Source: Pseudomonadota bacterium
GTDB taxonomy: Bacteria > Desulfobacterota > Desulfobacteria > Desulfobacterales > RPRI01
Reading direction: 5' to 3'
DNA length: 64,000 bases
NCBI GenBank assembly: GCA_018817425.1
Contig: JAHITX010000063.1
Coordinates: 1 to 64,000, forward strand
The stretch's first letter is position 1, and each line of letters starts with the position of its first letter. The notes under the pieces were generated by a model. It saw only the letters and a list, made by a program, of their open reading frames with translations, was not told the origin of the DNA and made no database searches. The translations under genes and the position numbers were made by a program. Positions 44,930-55,006 of this stretch are shown here, one piece after another.

Positions 44930-45925
44930 ATGAAAGGTCTGTGCCCAAATTGTGAAAAAATTACTGATTTGAATGTAATGAAAACAAAAGAAACATTCAA
45001 TGTTAAAAATGAACCTATAGAAGTTGATGTTGAATACTACAAATGTATGGAATGTGAAAAAGAATTTGAAGATCCCCGTGCGAAAAATGACCCGTTAGAA
45101 AAAGCCTACAGAGAATATAGAAATAGGCATAAAATGGTACACCCTGAAGAAATTCGTAATTTACGAAAGCATTATGGTCTGACACAAAGAGAATTGAGTA
45201 GAATAATCGGATGGGGAGGCGCTACACTAAGCCGTTATGAAAATGGCGCACTACAAGATGTAACACATGATAGATTCTTGCAACTATTAAAAAAACCGGA
45301 GAATCTGCAAAGTCTTATTGTAAATAATATTGATTTACTGCTTGATGAAAAAAAAGAACATATCTTGTCAGTGCTTTCATCTGAAATTGGAGAATCGTGT
45401 TCTATACCGGAATTTGTAAATGAACATTTTAGTAAATATGAGCCTGAAATTGATAGCGGATTTAATAAACTGAATTTGGATAAACTGTTTGAAGCGATAA
45501 AGTTTTTCGCAACTGGAGGTGTATTTAAAACAAAGCTTAATAAGCTATTATACTATGCAGATTTCAAACATTATAAAGAATATGCTGTTTCAATTACCGG
45601 TGTAAGATATAAACATCTTCCTCATGGTCCTGTTCCGGATAATTACGAACATTATTTTGCAATTTTAATTCATAATGAAAAAGTAATCCAACCCAGAGAA
45701 GTTGAATACGATGATTTTGTCGGCGAAGAATTGCATTCACAAAAGGAACCGGATACATCTGTTTTTAAAACAAGTGAATTGGAGATACTTGGCTTTGTAA
45801 AAAGTTATTTCAAAAAATATACTACCAAAGCTATTAGAGATTTTTCGCACAACGAGAGAGGATATAAAGAGACCGAAAACGGGGAAACAATTTCATATAA
45901 ATATGCGGATGATCTTCAAATTTAA
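44930..45925 (+). CDS. MqsA-like antitoxin: zinc finger + XRE HTH + SocA/Panacea domain
   Basis: A 331-residue protein with zinc ligands C5, C8, C39 and C42, an XRE HTH at about 73-120 (YGLTQRELSRIIGWGGATLSRYE), and a SocA/Panacea domain from about 180 (KTKLNKLLYYADFKHYKEY; YKHLPHGPVPDNYEHYF). Same architecture as the protein at 6718-7539 but with a longer linker. The ribosome site is AAAGGAGGG. It should repress from the palindrome at 44445-44504 and neutralise the upstream toxin. Confidence 0.87.
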   Translation: MKGLCPNCEKITDLNVMKTKETFNVKNEPIEVDVEYYKCMECEKEFEDPRAKNDPLEKAYREYRNRHKMVHPEEIRNLRKHYGLTQRELSRIIGWGGATLSRYENGALQDVTHDRFLQLLKKPENLQSLIVNNIDLLLDEKKEHILSVLSSEIGESCSIPEFVNEHFSKYEPEIDSGFNKLNLDKLFEAIKFFATGGVFKTKLNKLLYYADFKHYKEYAVSITGVRYKHLPHGPVPDNYEHYFAILIHNEKVIQPREVEYDDFVGEELHSQKEPDTSVFKTSELEILGFVKSYFKKYTTKAIRDFSHNERGYKETENGETISYKYADDLQI

Positions 45926-46023
45926 CATATGGCATCTCACATAAAGGCAATATATTCTTGCTCCTTCTGGCTTTTGAAAGAGAGTGGAAGATTATTGTTC
46001 AGTTCTGATGCTTCTTCCATGGC

Positions 46024-48534
46024 TCACGCCTTTGCCTGGGCCGGTTTATCCTCGCCCCAAATTCGGGATAAGGTGTTCTGGATCTTTTTCTCGAAACAGG
46101 CAATCAACTTACGGTTGGCACCGACCAGCTTTTGCTCGGTTTCGATTTCAGTGACAATGGCTTGTTGCGTGGCGAGGGGTGGGAGTGCAATCTTGAACTT
46201 GCGAATCTGATCGGTTGTTAGGTTCTTAAATACTGCTCCTACTGATTGAGAACCATGGCTGGCGTGGAGAGCTAACAACGCAAAGTAGAGATACTCAGGG
46301 AGCACATCTTTTCTCAATTCACGAAGGCCCACGAAACCGTCATGAATACACGCGTCGATTGCCAATATCGTAGGTAGCCCAGGATTTCCGCTCACAGTAA
46401 TGATTACCTCGCCCTTCTCCATTGGGCGGCTTTTTGTGGCCCCTTCCTCAGTGAGTGAGTCTATTCTTGGGGTAGTATACATGCCATCGCGAGTGATGTC
46501 TGCCACCATCAATCGTGGAACGGGGCCTCCGAAAAACTTCGGATCGCCTTGCGGGCGCGGAGAACTTCCGCGTACGATGGTACTAATTGTCTCAAGCTCT
46601 ACTATCGGCCAGTCGGGATGGATGGGGATGTGGGGGCGGTAGTTGTCTATGACAGCTTTGGCACCATCGATGACTTTCTGGTAACCCTTGATTTCCGCCA
46701 CGATCTCCTTCTGCACCTCCAGCGGCGGCAGGGGGATTTTAACTTCACGCACAATTTTGCTGTTAAGATTGTTGACTACCCCACCCGTGGCAGTCCTCTC
46801 GAATTGGGCGAATATTGGTTTTGAACCGAGGATGTTATAGAGAAAGTCTTGGTCCAAACTTTCAGACTGATCGCGAAGAAGAAGCCAACCGTCATGAATA
46901 TACCCCTCTATGGCCATGATATAGGGTCGCCCGAAACTCATTGAATTAGAGAGGATAAAGTCTCCCGGTTTTACACGTCGCGACTTCGTTGCACCGTCTG
47001 GAGTAATCCGCTCCTTTGTTGTAGTGATGTATTTAGAGCCGATTTCAGCATCTCCTATCTTGATCCAGTTCACGCCGTTAGGGGCATCGGTAATGAAGTC
47101 GTGAATTGGCCGGGGGGAAGCTCCTCTTTCCACCACACAAAGATCGCCGATTGAAACAAGTGGCCACTTCAAACCCACATTGGTTAAAGCATCCCGATAC
47201 CTTTCCCTACTTAGGTTGTGTTCCCCATTCGCCATGATTTTTTTCTTCTCCACGATTAGCCCAAACGAGAGCTGAAGATCTTCGACCGATTCTCCGGCCT
47301 GAAGGCGTTGCAGGTATTCTCCAATTTCGGCTTGGGCTTGTGGCAGATCGTTCTTATTTATCTCACGCCGTTGTGCACCAAGGCCGAAGCCATCATTTTC
47401 GACTTTGAAGAAGGCGATGGTGTTAATTCTTTTAGCCAATGACTTGTCGAGGATCAGAATCGAGGTTTTAACGCCTGAATAGGGTTGAAATACACCTGCC
47501 GGGAGTGAAACCACGACGACAAGGGACTCCTCCATCAGCATCTTACGTAATTGTTTGTAAGCATTCTGGCTTTGGAAGATAATTCCCTCCGGCACAATGA
47601 TACCGGCGCGGCCTGTGGGCGTGAGGTGTTCGGCCATATAATCCACAAACAAAACCTCGCTACGCTTGGACTGCACTGAAAAGCGGTTGTGCGGCTTGAT
47701 ACCGCCTTTTGGTGACATGAAAGGCGGATTAGCAAGGATCACGTCAGCGTATTCATTCCAGCGATCCTGGCTGGTAAGAGTATCATACTCATAAATATGC
47801 GGATCGGCAAAGCCATGCAGATAGAGGTTTACCAAAGACAGGCGAACCATGTCGGGTGAAATGTCATAGCCTTTAAAGTTTTGTGCCAGACGCCCTTTGT
47901 CATCAGGTGTCAGGTTAGTATTGCCCTTTGCATCAGTATTGGCCTTGAGGATGTGCTTGTAGGACGAGATCAGAAATCCGGCGGTGCCGCAGGCCGGGTC
48001 AAGCACGGTCTCAGTCTTCTTCGGGTCTATAATTTCGACCATAAAATCTATGATGTGACGAGGGGTGCGGAACTGACCGGCATCACCCTGGGAACCAAGC
48101 ACAGAAAGTAAATACTCGAATGCATCTCCTAATCGTTCGCTGTGGTCATAAGAGAACTCATCAATGACCTTAAGAAACATCTTTAGAGTTTCAGGGTCGC
48201 GGTAGGGTAGATAGGCGTTTTTAAATATATCGCGGAAAAGGAGCGGTATGCCGGGATTTTCCGGCATTTTGGTAATGGCTTCGGCATAGAGGTTCAGGAT
48301 CTCAAAGCCCCCCAGGCCGGAGTGCATAAGCTTGGCCCATCCGTATCGGGAAAACTCACCCTCAAAAAATTTGCGCTTGCCGCCTAACTCCTCACTCCCA
48401 GCATCCATGTCATCCATGAATTTGTAAATCAGAGCAATGGTGATCTGTTCTACCTGGCTTTTGGGGTCGGGCACTTTTCCCACGAGGATGTCTCGGGCTG
48501 TATCAATTCGGCGTTTGGTGTCGGTATCAAGCAT
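46024..48534 (-). CDS. hsdM: Fused type I restriction-modification HsdM-HsdS protein
   Basis: An 836-residue protein. Residues 1 to about 440 form the adenine methyltransferase subunit: DPACGTAGF (179-187, SAM binding) and NPPF (269-272, catalytic). From about 455 it continues without a break into a specificity subunit with two target-recognition regions, each opening with a similar motif (VSIGDLCVVERGASPRP and ELETISTIVRGSSPRP) and closing with PPLEVQKEIV / PPLATQQAIV helices. M and S are usually separate genes. It is the last gene of the hsdR operon, 8 bases after the four-helix-bundle gene. Confidence 0.9.
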   Translation of the reverse strand: MLDTDTKRRIDTARDILVGKVPDPKSQVEQITIALIYKFMDDMDAGSEELGGKRKFFEGEFSRYGWAKLMHSGLGGFEILNLYAEAITKMPENPGIPLLFRDIFKNAYLPYRDPETLKMFLKVIDEFSYDHSERLGDAFEYLLSVLGSQGDAGQFRTPRHIIDFMVEIIDPKKTETVLDPACGTAGFLISSYKHILKANTDAKGNTNLTPDDKGRLAQNFKGYDISPDMVRLSLVNLYLHGFADPHIYEYDTLTSQDRWNEYADVILANPPFMSPKGGIKPHNRFSVQSKRSEVLFVDYMAEHLTPTGRAGIIVPEGIIFQSQNAYKQLRKMLMEESLVVVVSLPAGVFQPYSGVKTSILILDKSLAKRINTIAFFKVENDGFGLGAQRREINKNDLPQAQAEIGEYLQRLQAGESVEDLQLSFGLIVEKKKIMANGEHNLSRERYRDALTNVGLKWPLVSIGDLCVVERGASPRPIHDFITDAPNGVNWIKIGDAEIGSKYITTTKERITPDGATKSRRVKPGDFILSNSMSFGRPYIMAIEGYIHDGWLLLRDQSESLDQDFLYNILGSKPIFAQFERTATGGVVNNLNSKIVREVKIPLPPLEVQKEIVAEIKGYQKVIDGAKAVIDNYRPHIPIHPDWPIVELETISTIVRGSSPRPQGDPKFFGGPVPRLMVADITRDGMYTTPRIDSLTEEGATKSRPMEKGEVIITVSGNPGLPTILAIDACIHDGFVGLRELRKDVLPEYLYFALLALHASHGSQSVGAVFKNLTTDQIRKFKIALPPLATQQAIVTEIETEQKLVGANRKLIACFEKKIQNTLSRIWGEDKPAQAKA

Positions 48535-48542
48535 GGTTTTCC

Positions 48543-49223
48543 TTAATCATTAGTGGACGGAGTTGACTTAGTGGACCGGATGGACACAGGGCGTGATGAC
48601 CGTTTTTGTGAACGCACGCGGTAGAGTCGTTCGGTGAAACCACCTTCAGTTTCGAAGGCTTTTGCCTGTGCGGCAATTTGGCGGTCAAGCAGGCTACAGG
48701 CGACCGCAAGCAGTACCAGAGCAGCGTTGGCAGCAAGCTCGGGATAAGTGGACATTGTGGACTTTGTTGACGGGGTGGACGGTTGTTTCAGTCCATTCTG
48801 TCCACTGTGTCGACTTCGTCTACAATCATGCTCTTCCTTCACCCAGGCAGCCACTTCATCGGCTGTTTTACACCTGCGGTCAATCAGGCTCTGCCTGCGG
48901 GGATCGCTACGATCCCATATAGGCAGACCGCGCTGGCGCAAAAAATCTTCATAGTCAAGCTTTAGTTCTTCCAGACTGGCGCGCGCTACATTAGTGAGCT
49001 TGAGTTCGGTTTTCTTCGAAGTTCCGGAAGCCTGGCTTCCTTCGGCGATATTCTGGACACCAGATCGTGCGGCTTGTACCATCTGGTCGCGGGTACGGCT
49101 GTACTTGTCGATATAACGGTCACAAAAACGTGCTGTGATGTCGAAAACCAGTTGCGCCACCTGAAAGCTCTTGAGTTTTCGGTAGCCGCCATGCTTTGGA
49201 ATTAAAGGTTCATTGGTAGCCAT
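48543..49223 (-). CDS. Four-helix-bundle suffix protein of the type I RM locus
   Basis: A protein of 226 residues. The N-terminal about 110 residues are the S23/four-helix-bundle fold (FQVAQLVFDITARFCDRYI; QMVQAARSGVQNIAEGSQA). The C-terminus (CSLLDRQIAAQAKAFETEGGF) matches the four-helix-bundle suffix domain often found next to restriction systems. Between and after are Ser/Thr/Lys runs (STPSTKSTMST; RSTKSTPST) encoded by tandem GTCCAC-type 9-mers. ATG 49223 lies 14 bases after the hsdR stop. Function is unknown; a structural helper or anti-toxin role is speculation. Confidence 0.82.
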   Translation of the reverse strand: MATNEPLIPKHGGYRKLKSFQVAQLVFDITARFCDRYIDKYSRTRDQMVQAARSGVQNIAEGSQASGTSKKTELKLTNVARASLEELKLDYEDFLRQRGLPIWDRSDPRRQSLIDRRCKTADEVAAWVKEEHDCRRSRHSGQNGLKQPSTPSTKSTMSTYPELAANAALVLLAVACSLLDRQIAAQAKAFETEGGFTERLYRVRSQKRSSRPVSIRSTKSTPSTND

Positions 49224-49236
49224 ATCTTTCAATCTC

Positions 49237-51777
49237 TCATGCCGCAAACTGGTTCAGGGAAACATAGTCCTTGACGTATTCCGGTATGATTTTGCGGTAC
49301 TTTTCAGGTACGGCGCGAAAGTCGCGGGTGGAAAAGACCGGGTTGGTGGCCAGATCTGTGAAATGCTTGCTTTCGATGATATGTCGCACCTGATCGCTGG
49401 TAACGTAAGCCTTGAAGAAGGTCTTAATGGCCGGGATAGCTTCAGGTTCTTCGGGTTTAGTATCGGCAACAAACTTGGCGAATTCTTCTTCAAGTAGCTC
49501 ATCCTTGGATTTGAAACTCGGAATGAGGCCGAAAATCTTTTCGAGAATCTCCCGCAATGTCAGACGGCGATCCACAGCAGCGGCTTTGCGCAACTTATCG
49601 AGATTATAATATTCCTCAGGTTTGTCGAATACCTCGCGGTTTACATAGTCAATTACACGATCCCACTGTCCTGCTTCTACGCTTTTTATTATGAAATCAT
49701 TTTCCCGCACCGTATCCCCGAATTTTTCGAAGAACATCCGGTCGATTTTCATTCCCTCAAAACCGATAACCTCTTCCTTTATAGATGCGAGAATGTCCGC
49801 ACCCAAATGCTCGTAAGCGCCGCAAACCACCACCGGACCGTCTTTTCCTTCTCTTTCTTTACTTTTGTTTTTGAACTTGGGAAGCTTCAGAACCTCATCG
49901 TAGTTGAATTTCTCCTCGAAATACTCGCAGGTTGCGAAGAAATCGAAGAGCTTGAATGTGGTTTTCTGCGGCTGCACTATGCCATCCTTGAAGCTATCGT
50001 CGAAAAGCTGTTCAAGAAAATTGTGCTTGCGGGTTCCGCGGCCTTTGATCTGAATGAAGTCGGTTGGTGAAAAAATTGGCCGAAACAGACCAAGGTTTAA
50101 GATATCAGTACAATCATACCCGGTAGTCATCATACCGACTGTAACGCAGATACGTGCCTTGCTGGTCTTATATGCGGGCAAAAAATTAGCTGAACCGAGC
50201 AGGTTGTTGTTGGTAAAATTGATGGTGAATTGCTGGGCATCGGGAATCTTTGAGGTGACCTGCACGGCAAAGTCAGACTGGTATTTGCCTGGAAACATAC
50301 GGTTGGCCATTTGGTTGAGAATCTGCACAAGTTTAGATGCATGATCCTGGCTTACAGCGAAGATTATGGACTTTCCTATTTCGCTGCTGACCGGATCACG
50401 CAGAGCGTTTTCCAGGAAAGTCTTGCAGAATAACTGGTTGGTGGCTTCGGCAAAGAAGCGTTTCTCAAACTCACGCTGTTTGAAGGCTTCCTTTTGGTCT
50501 TCACCGGCATCGTCGGTGAAAGAGACGATAAACCCTTCTTTGGAAAGCAATTCAGTAGTGATCTCGGTACGGGCATCCACTACTGTTGGGTTAATCAAAA
50601 AACCCTCTTTTACTCCATCAAGCAACGAATAGCGGTAAGTAGGCTGACTATTTTCACAACCGAATGTGCGGTATGTATCCAGCATCAGCCGTCGCTCTGC
50701 TTCGCGCGGATCTCGGGTAGTGGAAGTTGTCTTGTTAAATCGTTTGAGATAGTCGCGTGGAGTGGCGGTTAGACCGAGTTTATAACCAATGAAATAGTCG
50801 AATACGGCACGGGCATTACCGCCGATGGAACGGTGAGCCTCATCAGAGATTACAAGGTCAAAATCGGTCGGTGAGAAGAGCCTCTGGTATTTGTTGTTGA
50901 AGAGCAGCGACTGCACCGTGGTAACAACGATTTCAGCCCGCCGCCAGTCATCACGATTTTCTTTGTAAATTACTGTCTGAAAATCGGCAGACAGCAGCGC
51001 CTTAAAGGCCTTTCTGGCCTGGTCTTCCAGTTCTAAACGATCCACCAGAAAAAGAACGCGCCTGGCATTGCCGGACTTAAGAAAGAGCTTGATTACTGCG
51101 GCGGCTGTGAGCGTCTTTCCCGTACCTGTAGCCATCTCGAAAAGGAATCGGTCTTTACCATCCTTAACTGCCCTTTGCAGGGAATAAATAGCCTTCAATT
51201 GATAGGGCCGCAAAAAACGCAATTTGTTGGTCTGGATATATCCGGGACGCTCAGCCTCGTTACGCCACGCTGCTTCAGATTGGTAGTTCGGGCGTTGGGT
51301 CAGCACGATGTAGTCATCGCCGACCTGATCATTGACGAGGCGTTTCGGGTTGGGGGTCACTTGCTGATAGCCGGTCACAGAATCCGGTGTGGGAAAGGAT
51401 GTAATAATGTATGGGTTGCCTCGCTCCAGATCCCAGAAGTAATGCAGGTTGCCGTTTGAAAGGATCACGAAGCGGCAATTCATGGATCTGGCATATTTGC
51501 GGGCCTGTTCCTTACCAATGAGTGGATTCTTGTCTTCTGATTTGGCCTCAAGAATAATGAGAGGAAAGCCTTTTGCATCCAGCATCAAAAAATCAATAAA
51601 GCCCTTCTTCGTCTTCTCGAAGTTTTCTCCAAGCGCTTCAAGATCTGAGGACTTGATTGTCACGCTTGGTTCAAGGCAGATGTTGGCGGGTATATTCCCC
51701 TCCGCAAAAAAACGCCAACCTGCTGATTCGAGCAGCTTGTTTATCTTGATACGGGCTGTGGCTTCTTTGTTTGCCAT
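49237..51777 (-). CDS. hsdR: Type I restriction enzyme R subunit
   Basis: An 846-residue EcoEI-type R subunit. The N-terminal nuclease has D62 and E77-A-K79 (IDFLMLDAKGFPLIILEAK). The SF2 helicase shows Walker A ATGTGKT (216-222), DEAH (312-315), and later motifs GLTATPRDY and QIKGRGTR. It translocates DNA and cleaves unmethylated sites in complex with M and S. First gene of the operon. Confidence 0.93.
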   Translation of the reverse strand: MANKEATARIKINKLLESAGWRFFAEGNIPANICLEPSVTIKSSDLEALGENFEKTKKGFIDFLMLDAKGFPLIILEAKSEDKNPLIGKEQARKYARSMNCRFVILSNGNLHYFWDLERGNPYIITSFPTPDSVTGYQQVTPNPKRLVNDQVGDDYIVLTQRPNYQSEAAWRNEAERPGYIQTNKLRFLRPYQLKAIYSLQRAVKDGKDRFLFEMATGTGKTLTAAAVIKLFLKSGNARRVLFLVDRLELEDQARKAFKALLSADFQTVIYKENRDDWRRAEIVVTTVQSLLFNNKYQRLFSPTDFDLVISDEAHRSIGGNARAVFDYFIGYKLGLTATPRDYLKRFNKTTSTTRDPREAERRLMLDTYRTFGCENSQPTYRYSLLDGVKEGFLINPTVVDARTEITTELLSKEGFIVSFTDDAGEDQKEAFKQREFEKRFFAEATNQLFCKTFLENALRDPVSSEIGKSIIFAVSQDHASKLVQILNQMANRMFPGKYQSDFAVQVTSKIPDAQQFTINFTNNNLLGSANFLPAYKTSKARICVTVGMMTTGYDCTDILNLGLFRPIFSPTDFIQIKGRGTRKHNFLEQLFDDSFKDGIVQPQKTTFKLFDFFATCEYFEEKFNYDEVLKLPKFKNKSKEREGKDGPVVVCGAYEHLGADILASIKEEVIGFEGMKIDRMFFEKFGDTVRENDFIIKSVEAGQWDRVIDYVNREVFDKPEEYYNLDKLRKAAAVDRRLTLREILEKIFGLIPSFKSKDELLEEEFAKFVADTKPEEPEAIPAIKTFFKAYVTSDQVRHIIESKHFTDLATNPVFSTRDFRAVPEKYRKIIPEYVKDYVSLNQFAA

Positions 51778-51998
51778 TCGGTTTCCCAGTTGTTGCTATG
51801 TTTGCTTAAGCGTATAACATGCTAAATATATATAGTATTTCAAATCAGATTCTGAAAAAATATGTTCATAGAGCAGCCTGTTCTTTACACCAATATTAAA
51901 TTATAAGCAAATAAGTTCTATTGAAAGAGGATGATAGCTATAGGTTGGTAAACTAATAAAGGTAAGGGGGAAGGGTTATTATGATAATCGCTATAATA

Positions 51999-52032
51999 AA
52001 AAATCCCGTGTAAACCGATACACGGGATTTTT
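51999..52032 (-). terminator. Intrinsic terminator of the porin gene
   Basis: AAAAATCCCGTGT, an 8-base loop, and ACACGGGATTTTT form a 13-bp stem with T-run on the minus strand, 38 bases after the porin stop. Confidence 0.9.
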
Positions 52033-52069
52033 AAAGTACGTCAAGGGCACATCTTTACTATTCTTATAT

Positions 52070-53341
52070 TTAAAATTTTACAACAAGATCAGCCTGAAGT
52101 ATCTGCTGGTCTTTATCATCTGCTGCGGATTTTTTGATTTCTTTTGTGTTGTAGTAATCAAGACCCAAGCTGACATTTTTGCTTATACCGAATACAAGTT
52201 CAGCTTCATGTCCCTTTGCATTTGTTGCACCGCCATAAAAATCACTGTCAGGCATAAAATCAGGCCATGCATCTCTTTCAAGACGTCTGTAATTATATTT
52301 TACCTGCCAGTCACCAAGTTCTTTTACCTTTTTATGGCCGAATTTAAAACCGGCCAGCCAGCCTTTGTCATCTTTTTTGCCGTAAATATTTTTATCATCC
52401 ACATTTATGGCTTGAACATATTGTCCAAATACTGCCGCATAAGGAATGGGGCCGGGTATCTTAGTTATGCCGAATTCAAGATCCGCTGCCAATGCGTCAT
52501 GGTCATATTCCCAGTTTCCGGCTGTATCTGTTGAGTTAGTGCCGATTCCGGCAGCACCACCTGCAGTCCAGTCATTGCCATGTACATCCTGAAATTCATA
52601 ATAGCTTGCTGCTGCTTTAATATACATGCTGGCGGGCAGCTTCACTTTTATACCAGGCTGGACAACAATCATATAAGGGTCATTGGCTTTACTGCTGAAT
52701 TCTTCCAATACGAAACCGCCTAATGTTCCGAATATTTCTATGGTCTCTGACGCATCATAATTAAAAGCAATTGCGGCTCCTTCCGGAGTTATATCACCGT
52801 CCCACATAAGATCTTTTGTTCCCCATATAGGATTTTTAAATTTTCCAAGCCACAGGTTTGCCCATTTGACCGGACTGTATTTAGCATATGCGTAATCAAG
52901 CATGATATCCTTAGAGCTGAAATCATCCTGGAGAGTCTGGTTGGTTGAACGCGGATCATCTGATCCGGTTGCCAGGCCAAAGCCAGCTGTCCATTGATCG
53001 TTTACTTTTGATTCAACTCCAAATCTTAATCTTACACGACCTCTGTTCCGGTCAACTTTACTATCATTTGTTTTATCTTCGTGCTGATATCTGGCTCTTA
53101 CATCCCCTTTGAATTTTGTGTTTTCTACCCATTTGGGCAGGTCAAAACCTGAGGCTGCAACCACCTTTTTTTCTTCCTCTGCCTGCATTTGTGTTATAAG
53201 TTCTTCGGCTTCGGATCTTGTAAGAATGTTTTTTTCAACCAGTTTGTTTATCAGCTTGTCATTACTACCCGCCCATGATGGACTGATGACGAATACCGAT
53301 AATGCAATTAAAGATAATACCGTTAAACATAATTTTTTCAT
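52070..53341 (-). CDS. Outer-membrane putative porin
   Basis: A 423-residue protein with a signal peptide (ends SWAG), a short helix region with SRSEAEELITQMQ-like sequence, then a beta-barrel. Alternating strands are visible (KGDVRARYQHEDK; WTAGFGLATGSDDPR; LQADLVVKF ending in Phe). It resembles the putative-porin family of deltaproteobacteria. The terminal Phe fits BAM recognition. Substrate not predictable. It has its own terminator. Confidence 0.85.
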   Translation of the reverse strand: MKKLCLTVLSLIALSVFVISPSWAGSNDKLINKLVEKNILTRSEAEELITQMQAEEEKKVVAASGFDLPKWVENTKFKGDVRARYQHEDKTNDSKVDRNRGRVRLRFGVESKVNDQWTAGFGLATGSDDPRSTNQTLQDDFSSKDIMLDYAYAKYSPVKWANLWLGKFKNPIWGTKDLMWDGDITPEGAAIAFNYDASETIEIFGTLGGFVLEEFSSKANDPYMIVVQPGIKVKLPASMYIKAAASYYEFQDVHGNDWTAGGAAGIGTNSTDTAGNWEYDHDALAADLEFGITKIPGPIPYAAVFGQYVQAINVDDKNIYGKKDDKGWLAGFKFGHKKVKELGDWQVKYNYRRLERDAWPDFMPDSDFYGGATNAKGHEAELVFGISKNVSLGLDYYNTKEIKKSAADDKDQQILQADLVVKF

Positions 53342-53374
53342 CTTCCTTTACTCCTTATATAGTTTATTATAAAT

Positions 53375-54112
53375 TTAAGAAACCTCAAGAAATGAGGTAA
53401 CTTCCACCCCCTCATTATTTTTCAAAAGCGCTTTTGCATTCATGATCGCTTTGTTCATATCTTCTTCAGGAGACATTGATATGTCTCCGTGACCCGGGTA
53501 AAGCTCGTTTATTTTTCTTGTTTCCAATAGACTGATTGAGTTTATATAATCGCCAACGCTTCCTGATTCTCCGATATATGAGAGAGTTCCACCCGAAAAG
53601 AGGGTGTCTCCGGTAAAAAGTAATTTTCGGGTAAATTCATAGATACATATTGATCCTGAAGTATGTCCCGGCGTATGCACCACCTCCAGACTATAGTTCC
53701 CAAGATCAAAACGGAATCTGTTTTCCAGCCAGAGATGTACTCGAAGAGGAGGTTCGTTTAAGTCTCCTGATTTATACATGGTGACGTATCTGTCTTCTGT
53801 TGTGATTTTAGTGGCGGCAAATCGATGAGCGGCAATAAGAGCATAATCCTGAAAATAACGGTTCGCACCTAAGTGATCAAAGTGTTCATGGGTATTAATA
53901 ACTATATCGATATCACTAACCTTGAGTCTAATTGCGAGCAAATACTCCTGTAATTTTGAAAAGTTTCTGTCTACCCCGGAATCGATGAGAACATTTTTGT
54001 AATCACCTCTTATCAGGTAGCTGTGGCTGCTTGTATCCTCTCCCTTAAACCAGAAGATATTGGGATGTAATTCAGTAATTCGGTTATTTTCCGGCACGTT
54101 TATTAAACTCAC
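53375..54112 (-). CDS. Cytoplasmic metallo-beta-lactamase-fold hydrolase
   Basis: A 245-residue MBL-fold protein without a signal peptide. Zinc motifs are NTHEHFDHLGAN, HTPGHTSGS, FTGDTLFSGG and YPGHGD, as in glyoxalase II-like hydrolases. It overlaps the upstream STAS gene by 29 bases, so the pair is translationally linked. Confidence 0.87.
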   Translation of the reverse strand: MSLINVPENNRITELHPNIFWFKGEDTSSHSYLIRGDYKNVLIDSGVDRNFSKLQEYLLAIRLKVSDIDIVINTHEHFDHLGANRYFQDYALIAAHRFAATKITTEDRYVTMYKSGDLNEPPLRVHLWLENRFRFDLGNYSLEVVHTPGHTSGSICIYEFTRKLLFTGDTLFSGGTLSYIGESGSVGDYINSISLLETRKINELYPGHGDISMSPEEDMNKAIMNAKALLKNNEGVEVTSFLEVS

Positions 54113-54440
54113 TTTTTTTGGCTGTTTCGATGTCTTCGCAAATCTGAAAGAAATGGTCCATACGATTTTGTTTTAAATAATTTAAAATCTTTGAATTTAA
54201 AGAGCATAACTTTATATCTCCTCTTAGAAGATGAACTTCTTTTTTTATGCTATTTAAAACTCCAAAAAGATTAGCCGGTTCAAACTTTTCTAATTCCTGA
54301 AGATCCACAATAATTTTAATCCCTTCTTCTTTCAAATAAGGAGAGAGAACTTCCTTTGCCTGTATTGCTTCATTCTTTCTGGTATCACCGGAAATTTTTA
54401 TCAGGCAAAAACCGTCTTCTTTAGTAATATGGTACTTCAA
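54084..54440 (-). CDS. STAS-domain (anti-sigma-factor antagonist-like) protein
   Basis: A 118-residue single STAS domain: ISGDTRKNEAIQAKEVLSPYL, IIVDLQELEKFEPANLFGVLNSI, then LCSLNSKI and a C-terminal helix. The usual phosphorylatable Ser after DL is not clearly present (DLQELEKFEPA), so it may not be a classic SpoIIAA-type switch. It overlaps the MBL gene, suggesting a shared process. Confidence 0.78.
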   Translation of the reverse strand: MKYHITKEDGFCLIKISGDTRKNEAIQAKEVLSPYLKEEGIKIIVDLQELEKFEPANLFGVLNSIKKEVHLLRGDIKLCSLNSKILNYLKQNRMDHFFQICEDIETAKKSEFNKRAGK

Positions 54441-54711
54441 TTCGCTATAAACCCTTCTTGTATGCTTCTTTTTTAATTAGATTGATTTATATTGGACTTT
54501 TATTATGATTTTATTACGGGCAAGTTAGAATTTAGTTAAATTGATTGGCCTGCAAGATCTTTTAAGAAGGTATCAAATATCAGTCCGTAAATTACTCTTA
54601 ATAAACAGAGGAGTTAACTTGTTGACAAAATATCGTATAAAAAATATTATCTGAAAAAAATTACCAAACTTGTGTTGAGGGCAAATTGTTTTATTGTGAG
54701 TGTTACTTGCC

Positions 54712-54957
54712 ATGATAGATTTTGATGGAAAACAACCCGGAACGGGGGCAAAGAAAAAAAATAATTTGGATGCGTTTGAAGAATTTGATGCATCGCAATT
54801 ATATTGTCCGAAATGCAAGCAGGCTGTTTCCGTGCGTAAGCGCCTGCTTGTTGTGCTTTCCGAAGGAGATAAATATGAATATCTGTGTGTGTTTTGTGCA
54901 GAGACGCTTGGAACAAAAATAAACAGAAACACTAAACCTGTTACAATAATTGATTAA
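54712..54957 (+). CDS. Small zinc-ribbon protein
   Basis: A protein of 81 residues with two Cys pairs (YCPKCKQ and CVFCAE) forming a probable zinc ribbon, and an acidic N-terminus. No known function. It precedes the PpiD-like gene by 49 bases in the same orientation. The ribosome site is weak; GTG 54700 is an alternative start. Confidence 0.65.
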   Translation: MIDFDGKQPGTGAKKKNNLDAFEEFDASQLYCPKCKQAVSVRKRLLVVLSEGDKYEYLCVFCAETLGTKINRNTKPVTIID

Positions 54958-55006
54958 ACTTTAATAAACATCGAAATTTTACAAGATAAAAAGTGAGGGG
55001 ATTAAT

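Noticed and set aside
54084-54440. STAS protein considered as a full anti-sigma switch partner
   Set aside because: No kinase or sigma gene nearby and the phosphorylatable Ser is not evident; only the domain call is kept.
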